Notes: generated from the sequence alone by a model not told the origin. Positions 1 to 8,900 are shown, counted from the first letter of the stretch. The stretch is DNA of 14,221 nucleotides from Deltaproteobacteria bacterium (GCA_020346205.1 CP070776.1:1238536-1252756), one strand, 5' to 3'. Numbers and translations are program-made.

Positions 1-1332
1 ATCAGTTGCCATTTTAACTTCTGTGTTGCTATTCTCTGGAGATTTTCTGGAAAAGAAATCTGTCTGCTCAATGGTGATTCCGTAGTTTTGGCTGAATTTA
101 TCCAAGCTGCCCGCAATGATGATATTTTCATAGGCCTCTGTTGCCTGAGTGAAAGCAAGTTCTCTTGACTGTTGAGCCAGAATTTGGGCTTCGATCTCAC
201 TCTTTACCTCTTCCAGCGTTCTGGTGTAGGCAGGCTCAATCTTTTCCAGTTTTATGATGTGGAAGCCGAATTGGGTTTCCACTATGTCGCTAATTTCCCC
301 TTCATTCAATGAGAAAGCCGCATCCTCAAAAGGTTTTACCATACGGCCCCGTGTGAAGGAGCCAAGTTCGCCGCCCTTGGGCCCTGTCGGCCCTTCGGAA
401 AACTGCTTGGCAAGTTCGGCAAAATCTTCACCTGACCTGGCAAGCTCAAGGACCTGCTCGGCCTGGATCCTTTTTTCACTTAAGATATCCTCGGTATCCT
501 CTGCAGAAGTTTTAATGAGGATATGGCGGGCGTTTCGCTGTTCAGGAGTGGAATATCGGTTAAAATTCTGGCGGTAATATGATTCCAGTTCCTCTGCCGC
601 AATTTCAGGTTTTTTTTCAGGATCGTAAGGGAAGGCCAGGAAATGCAGTTTTACCTGCGGCTCTGTCAAGTAGTTTTCCTTGTTTTCCTCATAATATGAT
701 TTCAGTTCCTCTTCACCTGTTTCAACCTGATCTTTAAAATCAATACCTTGGAAAGAGACATATTCAATTTTGATCTCTTTATTATCAAAATCAAATTGAT
801 CGTTTATTTCCAGCGGTGTCAGCTTGGCAAAACGGGAGAGATATTCAATCACTTTACCGGCAAGAAGATCTGTTCGCATGGTATCTTCAAAAGAAGTAGG
901 GGTCATGCCCGAACTGGAAAGAATATTCTTGTACTGATCGACATTAAAAATACCGTCGCTTCGAAAGGCTTCCATTTCCTCAATAGCCTGCTGAATTTCA
1001 AGGTCACTCACCATTATCCCCATCTCTCTGGCACCCTGCCTCAGGAGGGATCGCTGAATGAGTTGCTCCAGCACCTGGCCTTGCAGATCAAGGTTTTCGA
1101 GCAAGCCTTTGGGCAGATTACCGCCAAACTGGTCACGGTACTGGTTTGCCAAACGTTCGTAAGCTTTTTGGAAATCCTCATAAGGGATTATTTCATCATT
1201 GACCTGTGCCACTGAGTTTATGGTGCCACGATAGCCACCACCGACACCCCAAAAGATAAAGACAAGTGCAATAATAAGTATAGTGCCCTGAATTAGAGGT
1301 GACTGGGCTCTTTTTCGAAGTAAATCAAGCAT
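1..1332 (-). CDS. Membrane-anchored periplasmic peptidyl-prolyl isomerase, PpiD/SurA-like (partial, C-terminus off the left edge)
   Basis: This is a protein-folding catalyst of the parvulin type, anchored in the inner membrane and expected to act on unfolded periplasmic and outer-membrane proteins. A basic N-terminus (MLDLLRKRAQ) precedes one membrane helix at about residues 12-30, giving an N-in topology like E. coli PpiD. Residues about 35-200 look like the SurA/PpiD N-terminal chaperone region. A PpiC-type rotamase domain spans about 265-365, with the typical pieces RHILIK, FAELAKQFSEGPTG, GELGSF and FGFHIIKLE. A charged helical segment follows and the frame stays open to base 1 at residue 444; PpiD proteins usually exceed 600 residues, so roughly a third is missing. 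The ATG at 1332 has a good ribosome site (AAGGAG, 1340-1345, seven bases away). The fold assignment is strong. The choice of PpiD over another SurA_N family member is inferred from the membrane anchor. Confidence 0.88.
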   Translation of the reverse strand, partial: MLDLLRKRAQSPLIQGTILIIALVFIFWGVGGGYRGTINSVAQVNDEIIPYEDFQKAYERLANQYRDQFGGNLPKGLLENLDLQGQVLEQLIQRSLLRQGAREMGIMVSDLEIQQAIEEMEAFRSDGIFNVDQYKNILSSSGMTPTSFEDTMRTDLLAGKVIEYLSRFAKLTPLEINDQFDFDNKEIKIEYVSFQGIDFKDQVETGEEELKSYYEENKENYLTEPQVKLHFLAFPYDPEKKPEIAAEELESYYRQNFNRYSTPEQRNARHILIKTSAEDTEDILSEKRIQAEQVLELARSGEDFAELAKQFSEGPTGPKGGELGSFTRGRMVKPFEDAAFSLNEGEISDIVETQFGFHIIKLEKIEPAYTRTLEEVKSEIEAQILAQQSRELAFTQATEAYENIIIAGSLDKFSQNYGITIEQTDFFSRKSPENSNTEVKMATD

Positions 1333-1366
1333 ATATTCTCTCCTTCATAACCATATAAAAGGCTTT

Positions 1367-1395
1367 TTTATAACAATAACAATTGTATGGATCAA
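1367..1395 (-). promoter_or_regulatory. Putative sigma-70 promoter of the PpiD-like gene, with a tandem 10-base direct repeat at its -35 box
   Basis: On the minus strand TTGATC (1390-1395) and TATAAA (1367-1372) are separated by exactly 17 bases, about 35 bases upstream of the start codon. On the plus strand the -35 box overlaps ATCAAAGCGT (1391-1400), directly followed by the near copy ATCAAAGTGA (1401-1410), one helical turn apart. This arrangement could be a pair of half-sites for a regulator, but no specific protein is recognised. The promoter match is by eye. Confidence 0.45.
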
Positions 1396-1776
1396 AGCGT
1401 ATCAAAGTGAGTAATGTTTCTTTAATGAAAAATAAAACATATTATTTTATTCGAAAGACATTACTTATTACCAGTGAAAAATGATTCGATCTCAAAAAGG
1501 CTCACAGTTAATAACGGGGCCTAATAACATATGCTGGTTACATGCGCAATACTTGCCTGTAGTTAACATTTGCAAAACAGACAAAAATTATTGTGCTGCA
1601 AGGTGAGTAACTGTTGTGTGGCACCATCATAATATTTGGCATTCAGAAATATATATTTTTTTATCATACAGCTAAAAAAATATGGGGAAAAATCTCGCTA
1701 TATGATAGGGGTTATAGTAAGTATTTTTTTATACATTCATGCCTGCTTAAGGTGTGAAAAAAATCTGAATGATTAC

Positions 1777-1805
1777 TTGACAAAGAATAGACGCTATATT
1801 ATGAA
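1777..1805 (+). promoter_or_regulatory. Putative sigma-70 promoter of dsrC
   Basis: A perfect -35 hexamer TTGACA (1777-1782) is followed after 17 bases by TATGAA (1800-1805), a four-of-six -10 match. TATATT (1795-1800) is closer to consensus but sits only 12 bases from the -35 box. Transcription from here would give a leader of about 80 bases before dsrC. The perfect -35 makes a promoter likely; the exact -10 box is uncertain. Confidence 0.4.
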
Positions 1806-1891
1806 GGACTATTCATTATTTGTTTTAAAAGTTCGGTAGAGACTGGAACAATCAACAATATACAAGACTGAAAGCAAGGAGGAAAACTAAG

Positions 1892-2212
1892 ATGGCAAGT
1901 ATCGAGCATAATGGTAAAGCGTACGATGTAGATGAAGATGGCTTCTTGACCAAAGGCATGGAAGACTGGGATGAGAACTGGGTTGATTATGTCAAAGGTA
2001 TTGAAGGCATCACCGAGATGACCGAAGAGCATCAGAAGGTAATTGATGCCCTGCAGGAGTACTACAAGAAAAACGGAATTGCTCCTATGGTACGTATACT
2101 CTCAAAAACAACTGGCTTCCCGCTGAAGAGAATCTATGAGCTCTTCCCATCAGGACCGGGTAAGGGAGCTTGTAAAATGGCTGGTCTGCCTAAACCGACC
2201 GGTTGTGTATAA
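1892..2212 (+). CDS. dsrC: DsrC, dissimilatory sulfite reductase sulfur-carrier protein
   Basis: DsrC is a small cytoplasmic sulfur carrier. In sulfate reducers it docks to DsrAB sulfite reductase and leaves with sulfur held as a trisulfide between two cysteines of its flexible C-terminal arm; the DsrMKJOP membrane complex is thought to reduce it. This 106-residue protein has the usual family length. It shows the family core (DEDGFLTK near 15, GIAPMVRILSK at 62-72) and both arm cysteines: Cys94 in GKGACKMAGLP and the penultimate Cys105 in PTGCV, ten residues between them. Having both cysteines separates true DsrC from single-cysteine TusE proteins of tRNA thiolation. A strong AGGAGGA ribosome site lies just upstream and a hairpin terminator just downstream, so it appears monocistronic. 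No dsrAB genes are in the window, which is common because dsrC is often unlinked from them. Confidence 0.96.
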   Translation: MASIEHNGKAYDVDEDGFLTKGMEDWDENWVDYVKGIEGITEMTEEHQKVIDALQEYYKKNGIAPMVRILSKTTGFPLKRIYELFPSGPGKGACKMAGLPKPTGCV

Positions 2213-2235
2213 ATTTATTTAACAAGTTTAAAATG

Positions 2236-2270
2236 AAAAGGGAGAAGGTTTGCGCCTTCTCCCTTTTTTT
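2236..2270. terminator. Bidirectional rho-independent terminator between dsrC and the ATP-grasp gene
   Basis: A 13-base-pair perfect stem (2236-2248 with 2255-2267) with a six-base loop is followed by a T-run through 2270. On the minus strand the same stem is followed by TTTTCATTTT. It lies 23 bases past the dsrC stop and 19 bases past the stop of the convergent ATP-grasp gene, so it probably serves both transcripts. Confidence 0.9.
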
Positions 2271-2289
2271 ATTGACTCAACGAAAATAA

Positions 2290-3057
2290 TTATTCCATAT
2301 AGCTGTCCACCATCTGCTCGTGAATAGCTTCTACCCTTGCCTGGTATTCTTCCTGAGTAATGAGTGCTCCACGTATACCGCCTCCAAGATTAATTTCCCC
2401 AAGATAGGATTTGTCTTCTTTCGTTACAATAATATCGAGGTGTCCATAAGGAAATTGACCTCGCAACATTACTTGCCGGCAGAGATTTATTTGTTCCGCG
2501 GAAAGTTCACAGGGTTCACTTTGTCCGCCATGGTGTAAATTGTTTCTAAAATTATGAGGATTTTTGCGCCAATAAGCCTCGAAATAGTCACCCAGGAAAA
2601 CGGCCCGGATATCACGGCAGTCTGGCTCAAAGGGCTGCAGAACAAAAGGAAAAGGGATATTGCCCAGTGAGGCATGGGTAAATACATCTTCAACAGACTG
2701 CCAGAGATGTACACCCATTCCTGCATTCCGACGGTCAAGCTTGGTCACCACTGCAGAGGTGGAGTTTTTCTGATAATCTGAAATTGCCTCAACCAGGTCA
2801 TGATGAGAGTGAATGGTACGGGTCTGGGGCAGCATAAGTGGGGCAAAAAGAGTTGCCTGCAATGTTTTTGAACGGCTGGTGAGCTGTGAAAGACCTGATG
2901 GTACCAGGCGCACTCCCCGCTCACACAGGTCAAGAACAATTGATTCTTCAGATTCTCTCAGCCGCAAGCGCCCAACGATAATATCCCCTTGCTGCAGAGC
3001 ATTGTACTGAGCCCGCAGAGTGGTATTGTCTCGAATGACCAGCTTCTCACGGCTCAA
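2290..3057 (-). CDS. RimK-like ATP-grasp ligase of unknown substrate
   Basis: The protein looks like an ATP-grasp carboxylate-amine ligase of the RimK/glutathione-synthetase type; such enzymes activate a carboxylate as an acyl phosphate and join it to an amine. With the start used here (255 residues) the landmarks are: the glycine-rich ATP loop KLDRRNAGMGV at about 106-116; a segment with EPDCRDIRAVFLGD (about 144-157) and a basic NFRNNLHHGG stretch (about 169-178); DIIV near 208; and EINLGGG near 221-227, where Glu and Asn would bind magnesium. The frame stays open upstream to a GTG at 3171 inside the zinc-ribbon gene, but that GTG has no ribosome site. TTG at 3057 lies nine bases after AAGGAG and is preferred. 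The zinc-ribbon gene ends 52 bases upstream, so the two are probably co-transcribed. The fold is fairly sure; the substrate is unknown. Confidence 0.75.
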   Translation of the reverse strand: MSREKLVIRDNTTLRAQYNALQQGDIIVGRLRLRESEESIVLDLCERGVRLVPSGLSQLTSRSKTLQATLFAPLMLPQTRTIHSHHDLVEAISDYQKNSTSAVVTKLDRRNAGMGVHLWQSVEDVFTHASLGNIPFPFVLQPFEPDCRDIRAVFLGDYFEAYWRKNPHNFRNNLHHGGQSEPCELSAEQINLCRQVMLRGQFPYGHLDIIVTKEDKSYLGEINLGGGIRGALITQEEYQARVEAIHEQMVDSYME

Positions 3058-3109
3058 GCCATTTATCTCCTTAAAGAATGAACTGCTTTTTATATAATTA
3101 TAATAATTT

Positions 3110-3397
3110 TTAAAATAGCATTTCCAGAAATCTTTTATGAAACTGGGTGAGGTCGGCACCGCAATCGCCACAGTAAAATTTTACCTGGCCCAGGACTTGG
3201 GAATCATCAAGTTCCTGGCTGAAACTGCCGTCACTGTGCTGGATAAAGCGGGTTGTAAGAATAACCCCATCAGATACTTCGAGAAATTCTTTTTTATTAC
3301 CGCATTCAGGGCAGCTTATTCGCTGAGCGCTGGAAAAAGTTACCACTTTAGACCTTGTTTTTTTTTTCTTGATTTCGGACGTATTTGAATAACTCAT
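3110..3397 (-). CDS. Small zinc-ribbon protein of unknown function
   Basis: This 95-residue protein begins with a Ser/Lys-rich, probably disordered tail (a run of four lysines near residues 10-13). Two cysteine pairs follow: CPEC at 29-32 and CGDC at 76-79, the standard spacing for a zinc ribbon with a beta-strand-rich insert. It has no signal peptide or membrane segment and ends in a short aromatic/charged helix (FHKRFLEMLF). The ATG at 3397 is preceded by AAAGGAGG, about twelve bases away. It is the first gene of a likely two-gene operon with the RimK-like ATP-grasp ligase, under a near-consensus promoter with a palindrome in its spacer. I do not recognise the family. It could be a nucleic-acid-binding regulator, or a substrate or partner of the neighbouring ligase; both ideas rest only on context. 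Confidence 0.8.
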   Translation of the reverse strand: MSYSNTSEIKKKKTRSKVVTFSSAQRISCPECGNKKEFLEVSDGVILTTRFIQHSDGSFSQELDDSQVLGQVKFYCGDCGADLTQFHKRFLEMLF

Positions 3398-3432
3398 TAT
3401 AAGAGAAATCCTCCTTTGAAATGATTCGCTTT

Positions 3433-3461
3433 TCTATAAAGCAGTACTACTTTAATGTCAA
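3433..3461 (-). promoter_or_regulatory. Strong sigma-70 promoter of the zinc-ribbon/ATP-grasp pair
   Basis: On the minus strand a perfect TTGACA (3456-3461) and TATAGA (3433-3438, four of six matches) are separated by exactly 17 bases, about 35 bases upstream of the zinc-ribbon start codon. This is the best promoter match in the window. The spacer is almost entirely occupied by an 18-base inverted repeat, listed separately. Confidence 0.65.
3437..3454. promoter_or_regulatory. 18-base palindrome inside the promoter spacer, candidate operator
   Basis: TAAAGCAGTACTACTTTA is an inverted repeat with eight of nine positions paired; only the C/A at 3442/3449 breaks symmetry. It fills the -35/-10 spacer and touches the -10 box, where a bound dimeric repressor, or a MerR-type activator, would control initiation. 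The regulator is not identified, and no obvious transcription factor other than possibly the zinc-ribbon protein lies next to it. Confidence 0.45.
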
Positions 3462-3622
3462 CACTTGTGAGGGATACAGCATAAAACATTACTGCGGCTG
3501 AAGGGGGCAATTGCAATAAGTCTAGTAATTACAAAAGGTTCTACTGTGTGGGTTCTGTGGAATATTTATCGGTGGTGCAGGGAATTTATGTCAAGAGTCA
3601 AACTTATGTAAATAGCATGTGA

Positions 3623-3907
3623 TCAATAGTAATGGATTTCAAAGCTGTTGGAGTCGCCAACCGGTGATTCTTCAGTGGCATGTACTTTTTCTACAATTGA
3701 GTTTGGAGATCCCTGGTAAAACCATTGCAGCATCTTTTCCACTACTGCCTTATCTCCTTCAATAATGGCTTCGACAGAACCGTTAGGTCTGTTCCTGACC
3801 CAGCCGACAAGACCGAGTCTGGCAGCTTCTTCCTGAGTGTATGCTCTAAAAAATACACCTTGTACCCTGCCTTCAACAATGACGTGAACTCTTCTTCTAC
3901 CAGTCAT
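3623..3907 (-). CDS. acyP: Acylphosphatase
   Basis: Acylphosphatase hydrolyses small acyl phosphates to carboxylate and phosphate in the cytoplasm. The protein has 94 residues, the usual size, and the family signature: VEGRVQGVFFRAYT at 11-24 with the phosphate-binding loop and catalytic Arg21, then GWVRNRPNGSVE at 35-46 with catalytic Asn39. A longer reading from ATG at 3925 adds six residues, but the AAAGGAGG ribosome site lies between that codon and ATG 3907, five bases before the latter, so 3907 is chosen. It begins 56 bases after the ligA stop codon on the same strand and may be the last gene of the tautomerase-ligA-acyP cluster. No terminator was seen between ligA and this gene. Confidence 0.92.
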   Translation of the reverse strand: MTGRRRVHVIVEGRVQGVFFRAYTQEEAARLGLVGWVRNRPNGSVEAIIEGDKAVVEKMLQWFYQGSPNSIVEKVHATEESPVGDSNSFEIHYY

Positions 3908-3963
3908 TCTGACCTCCTTTCCCATGGGTATAATAAGATGGGATGCCAGCTTGTTTGTTCTTC

Positions 3964-6030
<2,067 letters not shown>

Positions 6031-6219
6031 TTATTTGGGCTTTTGCAGGAGATTGCCGCCCACAGATATGTTTTCGTGCTCATCCTCATCAATGAAAATA
6101 AGTATTGAGTCTTTGGGTTTATTGGCCACCCTGGCAATAACATCTGTTACGCCACTGCATATTTCCTCTTTCTGCTGTTTGTCGAGCTTGCCGGCTACCC
6201 GGATGTTGACATAGGGCAT
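6031..6219 (-). CDS. 4-oxalocrotonate tautomerase-family protein
   Basis: The 62-residue length and MPYVNIRVAGKL start match the small tautomerase family, in which removal of Met exposes an N-terminal proline acting as general base. The second half (NKPKDSILIFIDEDEHENISVGG) fits the family's beta-strand and C-terminal hairpin. The classical 4-oxalocrotonate tautomerase arginines are not evident: the first is at best a lysine and the second falls in a hydrophobic strand. The substrate is therefore probably different, and no aromatic-degradation genes are nearby. The ATG is preceded by AAGGAGGG at good spacing, unlike ligA, which starts 12 bases after this stop codon. This gene may lead the operon. 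Confidence 0.88.
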   Translation of the reverse strand: MPYVNIRVAGKLDKQQKEEICSGVTDVIARVANKPKDSILIFIDEDEHENISVGGNLLQKPK

Positions 6220-6367
6220 GGTTCCCTCCTTGCGGCTAGATTGTTAGTTTTTAATTTTTCTCATAAAGCTAATTTTGATACAGCCTCATTATCCAAAATT
6301 TAATGGTGACATATATAAATTTAAGATAGGTTAATAAATAAATTAAACTATATACCCATTTCGAAGA

Positions 6368-6392
6368 ATCTTGGCTATGTTTTGCCAAAGAT
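6368..6392. repeat. Imperfect inverted repeat upstream of galE
   Basis: ATCTTGGC (6368-6375) is mirrored by GCCAAAGAT (6384-6392), with a single-base bulge and an eight-base spacer. It lies about 100 bases upstream of galE, in the divergent region shared with the tautomerase gene. It could be an operator or a leader hairpin; no T-run follows, so it is unlikely to be a terminator. Confidence 0.3.
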
Positions 6393-6489
6393 GCTAACGT
6401 AAATTAATCTAGCTTACTGTATTTATTAAACACTTTTCTAGTATGGGAATGAAATTTTATCAATCCAACTTCCATTGAGAGAAACAAAA

Positions 6490-7500
6490 ATGCGAGTACT
6501 TGTTACAGGTGGAGCAGGTTATATCGGGAGCCATACCTGCGTGGAATTACTTCTTGCCGACTATGATGTCATTGTGGTGGACAGTCTCATGAACAGCCGG
6601 GAGGAATCTATTAGGCGCATTTCAGAAATAAGCGGTAAAAAATTAGGCTTTCAAAAAGTTAGCCTTCTCGACAAAGCAGGGCTTGATGCGGTTTTCCAGG
6701 AGGAACCAGTTGATGCGGTTATCCATTTTGCCGGTCTAAAGGCTGTGGGTGAGTCCGTTGCCATGCCATTGCAGTATTATACAAATAATATTGCCGGCTC
6801 TCTGGTGCTTTTTGAGGTTATGGCCAAATATGGGGTTAAAAACCTGGTTTTCAGTTCTTCGGCAACTGTATATGGTGATCCCGCCTCGCTGCCCATTAAG
6901 GAAGATTTTCCTTTAAATGCTTCAAACCCTTACGGCTGGGCCAAGGTGATGCTGGAACAGATCCTGCGGGATTTATACCATGCAGATCCTTCACTGAATA
7001 TTGCGCTTCTCAGGTATTTCAATCCCGTAGGAGCCCATCCTTCGGGAAGGATCGGTGAAGACCCCAGGGGTATTCCGAATAACCTTGTCCCCTATATTGC
7101 CCAAGTGGCAGTCGGCAAATTGCCTGAACTGCAAATTTTTGGCAATGATTATCCTACTCCTGACGGGACCGGGGTAAGAGACTATATACATGTCTTGGAT
7201 TTGGCCAGTGGACATATGCACGCTTTGGAAAAACTTGCCACAGATCCGGGCTTGGTCACCTATAACCTAGGCACCGGAAAGGGTTATTCAGTTTTGGAGA
7301 TGGTAAATGCCTTTGCAAAGGCGGCAGGAAAAGATATTCCCTATAGGATTGTCGATCGCAGGCCGGGTGATATTGCAAGTTGCTATGCCGACCCCACTAA
7401 GGCGGAAAGGGAGTTGTCCTGGAAGGCAACCAGGGATATTGATGCGATGTGCGCCGATACCTGGCGCTGGCAGACTGCTAACCCGAATGGCTATGAATAG
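6490..7500 (+). CDS. galE: UDP-glucose 4-epimerase
   Basis: GalE interconverts UDP-glucose and UDP-galactose using tightly bound NAD+, supplying galactose units for surface polysaccharides. The 336-residue protein is full length and very similar throughout to the E. coli enzyme as I recall it. It has the Rossmann dinucleotide motif TGGAGYIG at 6-13, VIHFAGLKAVGES at 77-89, and the catalytic SSSATVYG (122-129) with Tyr148 and Lys152 of the YxxxK motif. RYFNPVGAHPSG (175-186) and GTGVRDYIHVLDL (227-239) follow. A TTG at 6475 would extend it by five residues, but ATG 6490 fits the family start MRVLVTGG. Its ribosome site is weak (GAGA). It is divergent from the tautomerase-ligA-acyP cluster and followed by a strong terminator, so it appears monocistronic. 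No other sugar-nucleotide gene is adjacent. Confidence 0.97.
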   Translation: MRVLVTGGAGYIGSHTCVELLLADYDVIVVDSLMNSREESIRRISEISGKKLGFQKVSLLDKAGLDAVFQEEPVDAVIHFAGLKAVGESVAMPLQYYTNNIAGSLVLFEVMAKYGVKNLVFSSSATVYGDPASLPIKEDFPLNASNPYGWAKVMLEQILRDLYHADPSLNIALLRYFNPVGAHPSGRIGEDPRGIPNNLVPYIAQVAVGKLPELQIFGNDYPTPDGTGVRDYIHVLDLASGHMHALEKLATDPGLVTYNLGTGKGYSVLEMVNAFAKAAGKDIPYRIVDRRPGDIASCYADPTKAERELSWKATRDIDAMCADTWRWQTANPNGYE

Positions 7501-7553
7501 GATTGACCTCAAAAAAAATCTTACTTTTTTATAATTTTCAATATCATAATACA

Positions 7554-7588
7554 AAAAAGGGGATTGAATCTAGTTCAGTCCCCTTTTT
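7554..7588. terminator. Bidirectional rho-independent terminator between galE and recA
   Basis: A 15-base-pair stem (7554-7568 with 7574-7588, one G-T wobble) closes a five-base loop. A-tracts and T-tracts flank it, so a T-run follows the GC-rich part of the stem on either strand. It lies 53 bases past the galE stop and 73 bases past the recA stop and probably ends both convergent transcripts. Confidence 0.88.
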
Positions 7589-7630
7589 ATTGACATATGT
7601 CTGGTTGATATCTTTTAGTTTTTTCTACGG

Positions 7631-7679
7631 TCTCCAGTCTCCAGTCTTTAACCTTCAGCCTTTAACCTTTATCCTCAGC
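7631..7679. repeat. Seven consecutive degenerate heptamer repeats overlapping the 3' end of recA
   Basis: The stretch divides into seven adjoining seven-base units: TCTCCAG, TCTCCAG, TCTTTAA, CCTTCAG, CCTTTAA, CCTTTAT and CCTCAGC. The first two are identical and the others vary at two to four positions around a YCTYYAR pattern. The recA stop codon (7662-7664) falls inside the fifth unit, so the array supplies the last few recA codons as well as its immediate downstream sequence. It resembles short tandemly repeated heptamers known from other bacteria, but no function is evident. Confidence 0.55.
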
Positions 7680-8696
7680 TGGCTCATTTGAACTGCTTAC
7701 AGTTGGCAGGCCGAAACCCATCCGGACTTTTTGGGCTATTTCATCTGTAATTTCAGGATGTTCCTTTAAGAATGTCTTGGCATTTTCTCTACCCTGGCCG
7801 ATGCGTTCTCCTTCATAAGAATACCAGGCACCGCTTTTCTCCACTATATCCTGGGCAGCAGCCAGATCCAGCAGATCTCCGACCTTGGAGATGCCCTCAC
7901 CGTAAATAATATCAAACTCGGCCATCTTGAAGGGCGGAGCAACCTTGTTTTTAACAACTTTTACTCTGGTGCGGTTGCCGATTACCTCCTGTCCATCTTT
8001 CAAGGTGGCAATTTTCCTTATGTCAAGCCTCAACGAGCTGTAGAATTTCAAGGCATTGCCACCTGGGGTGGTTTCAGGATTACCGAACATAACTCCTATT
8101 TTCATGCGAATCTGATTAATGAAGACAAGGGCTGTATTGCTGCGCTTTAGAATACCTGTGAATTTTCGCAGGGCATGGGACATGAGCCTGGCCTGCAGGC
8201 CGACATGATGATCGCCGACATTGCCGTCGATCTCTGCCCGGGGAACAAGGGCAGCAACAGAGTCAATGACAATAATATCAACTGCATTGCTGCTGATAAG
8301 AACCTGTGCAATTTCAAGGGCTTGCTCCCCGTAATCAGGTTGGGAGACAAGCAGGTCGTCCACATTCACTCCAAGTCGGCTTGCGTAGGAAACATCCAGG
8401 GCATGTTCCGCATCAATAAAGGCGGCTGTCCCACCTCGCTTTTGTGCTTCGGCAATTATATGCAGGGCCAGGGTGGTCTTGCCTGAAGATTCAGGACCGT
8501 AGATCTCCGTCACCCTGCCTACAGGGATGCCTCCGACACCGACTGCTATGTCCAGGCTCATTGCCCCTGTGGGAATTGCCGGTACTTCTTCGGCCTCATG
8601 AGATCCCAACCGCATGATGGAGCCCTTACCAAACTGTTTTTCAATCTGGTACATCGCATTGTCGAGAGTTTTGCTTTTTTGTTCACGGGTTGCCAT
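7662..8696 (-). CDS. recA: Recombinase RecA
   Basis: RecA forms ATP-dependent filaments on single-stranded DNA, catalyses strand exchange and triggers LexA cleavage in the SOS response. The 344-residue protein is complete and has the family landmarks: N-terminal helix with [15 protein letters not shown] (17-31), Walker A GPESSGKT (67-74), the FIDAEHALD region, the Walker B strand [13 protein letters not shown], the [21 protein letters not shown] loop, and a C-terminal domain ending in an acidic tail (EPAEDKG). ATG 8696 is chosen because AAGGAG lies eight bases upstream; a GTG at 8705 overlaps that site. The gene follows cinA on the same strand, an order conserved in many bacteria. The 204-base gap and a possible promoter suggest independent control as well as read-through. 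Confidence 0.99.
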   Translation of the reverse strand: MATREQKSKTLDNAMYQIEKQFGKGSIMRLGSHEAEEVPAIPTGAMSLDIAVGVGGIPVGRVTEIYGPESSGKTTLALHIIAEAQKRGGTAAFIDAEHALDVSYASRLGVNVDDLLVSQPDYGEQALEIAQVLISSNAVDIIVIDSVAALVPRAEIDGNVGDHHVGLQARLMSHALRKFTGILKRSNTALVFINQIRMKIGVMFGNPETTPGGNALKFYSSLRLDIRKIATLKDGQEVIGNRTRVKVVKNKVAPPFKMAEFDIIYGEGISKVGDLLDLAAAQDIVEKSGAWYSYEGERIGQGRENAKTFLKEHPEITDEIAQKVRMGFGLPTVSSSNEPAEDKG

Positions 8697-8771
8697 GTTG
8701 GTCACTCCTTGTCAGAAAAAGTATAGAGTAAGCAGAAAGCTTAGTTGTTTGATTTTATTGAATATGTTGAA

Positions 8772-8800
8772 AATTTATACCGCATAGTCAGTGCAGTCAA
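8772..8800 (-). promoter_or_regulatory. Putative recA promoter
   Basis: On the minus strand TTGACT (8795-8800) lies 15 bases from TATAAA (8774-8779), or 17 bases from the overlapping TAAATT (8772-8777), about 75 bases upstream of the recA start codon. By eye I found no CTGT-N8-ACAG or GAAC-N4-GTTC LexA box in the 204-base gap between cinA and recA, so SOS control is not shown. Confidence 0.4.
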
Positions 8801-8900
8801 CATGTCACTCTAATAAATAAGTTAAAACTTTAAAATAGATTTTGCCCAGGTCTGTATATTATTTGTTTATCTGCTGAATGAATAAAATTTTTCTAAAATT

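Larger units (their letters stand above)
1333..1891. other. AT-rich divergent intergenic region between the PpiD-like gene and dsrC
   Basis: This 559-base stretch has no convincing gene. The left end carries the ribosome site and promoter of the PpiD-like gene, and the right end carries a candidate dsrC promoter and a strong ribosome site. Between them an imperfect inverted repeat is visible: GTAATG at 1411-1416 against CATTAC at 1459-1464, with partly matching flanks. There are also several short TTAAC/GTTAA elements (1507-1513, 1562-1567). A weak TTG-initiated frame at 1636-1839 encodes a low-complexity Ile/Phe/Lys-rich peptide without a ribosome site and is not accepted as a gene. No tRNA-like fold or strong terminator was seen. 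Confidence 0.6.

Noticed and set aside
748..1215. 155-codon open frame on the plus strand inside the PpiD-like gene
   Set aside because: It is antisense to a gene with clear parvulin motifs, matches no family I recognise and has no ribosome site.
1636..1839. 67-codon frame upstream of dsrC
   Set aside because: It starts with TTG without a ribosome site, has a low-complexity AT-driven composition and spans the probable dsrC promoter.
3058..3171. GTG-initiated 38-residue N-terminal extension of the ATP-grasp protein
   Set aside because: It overlaps the zinc-ribbon gene, has no ribosome site and encodes an Asn/Tyr/Phe-rich stretch from AT-rich intergenic DNA; TTG 3057 with AAGGAG is better.
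3908..3963. TCCCAT/ATGGGA hairpin between ligA and acyP as a possible terminator
   Set aside because: It has only six pairs, a twelve-base loop and no T-run; it lies just before the acyP ribosome site and is too weak to call.
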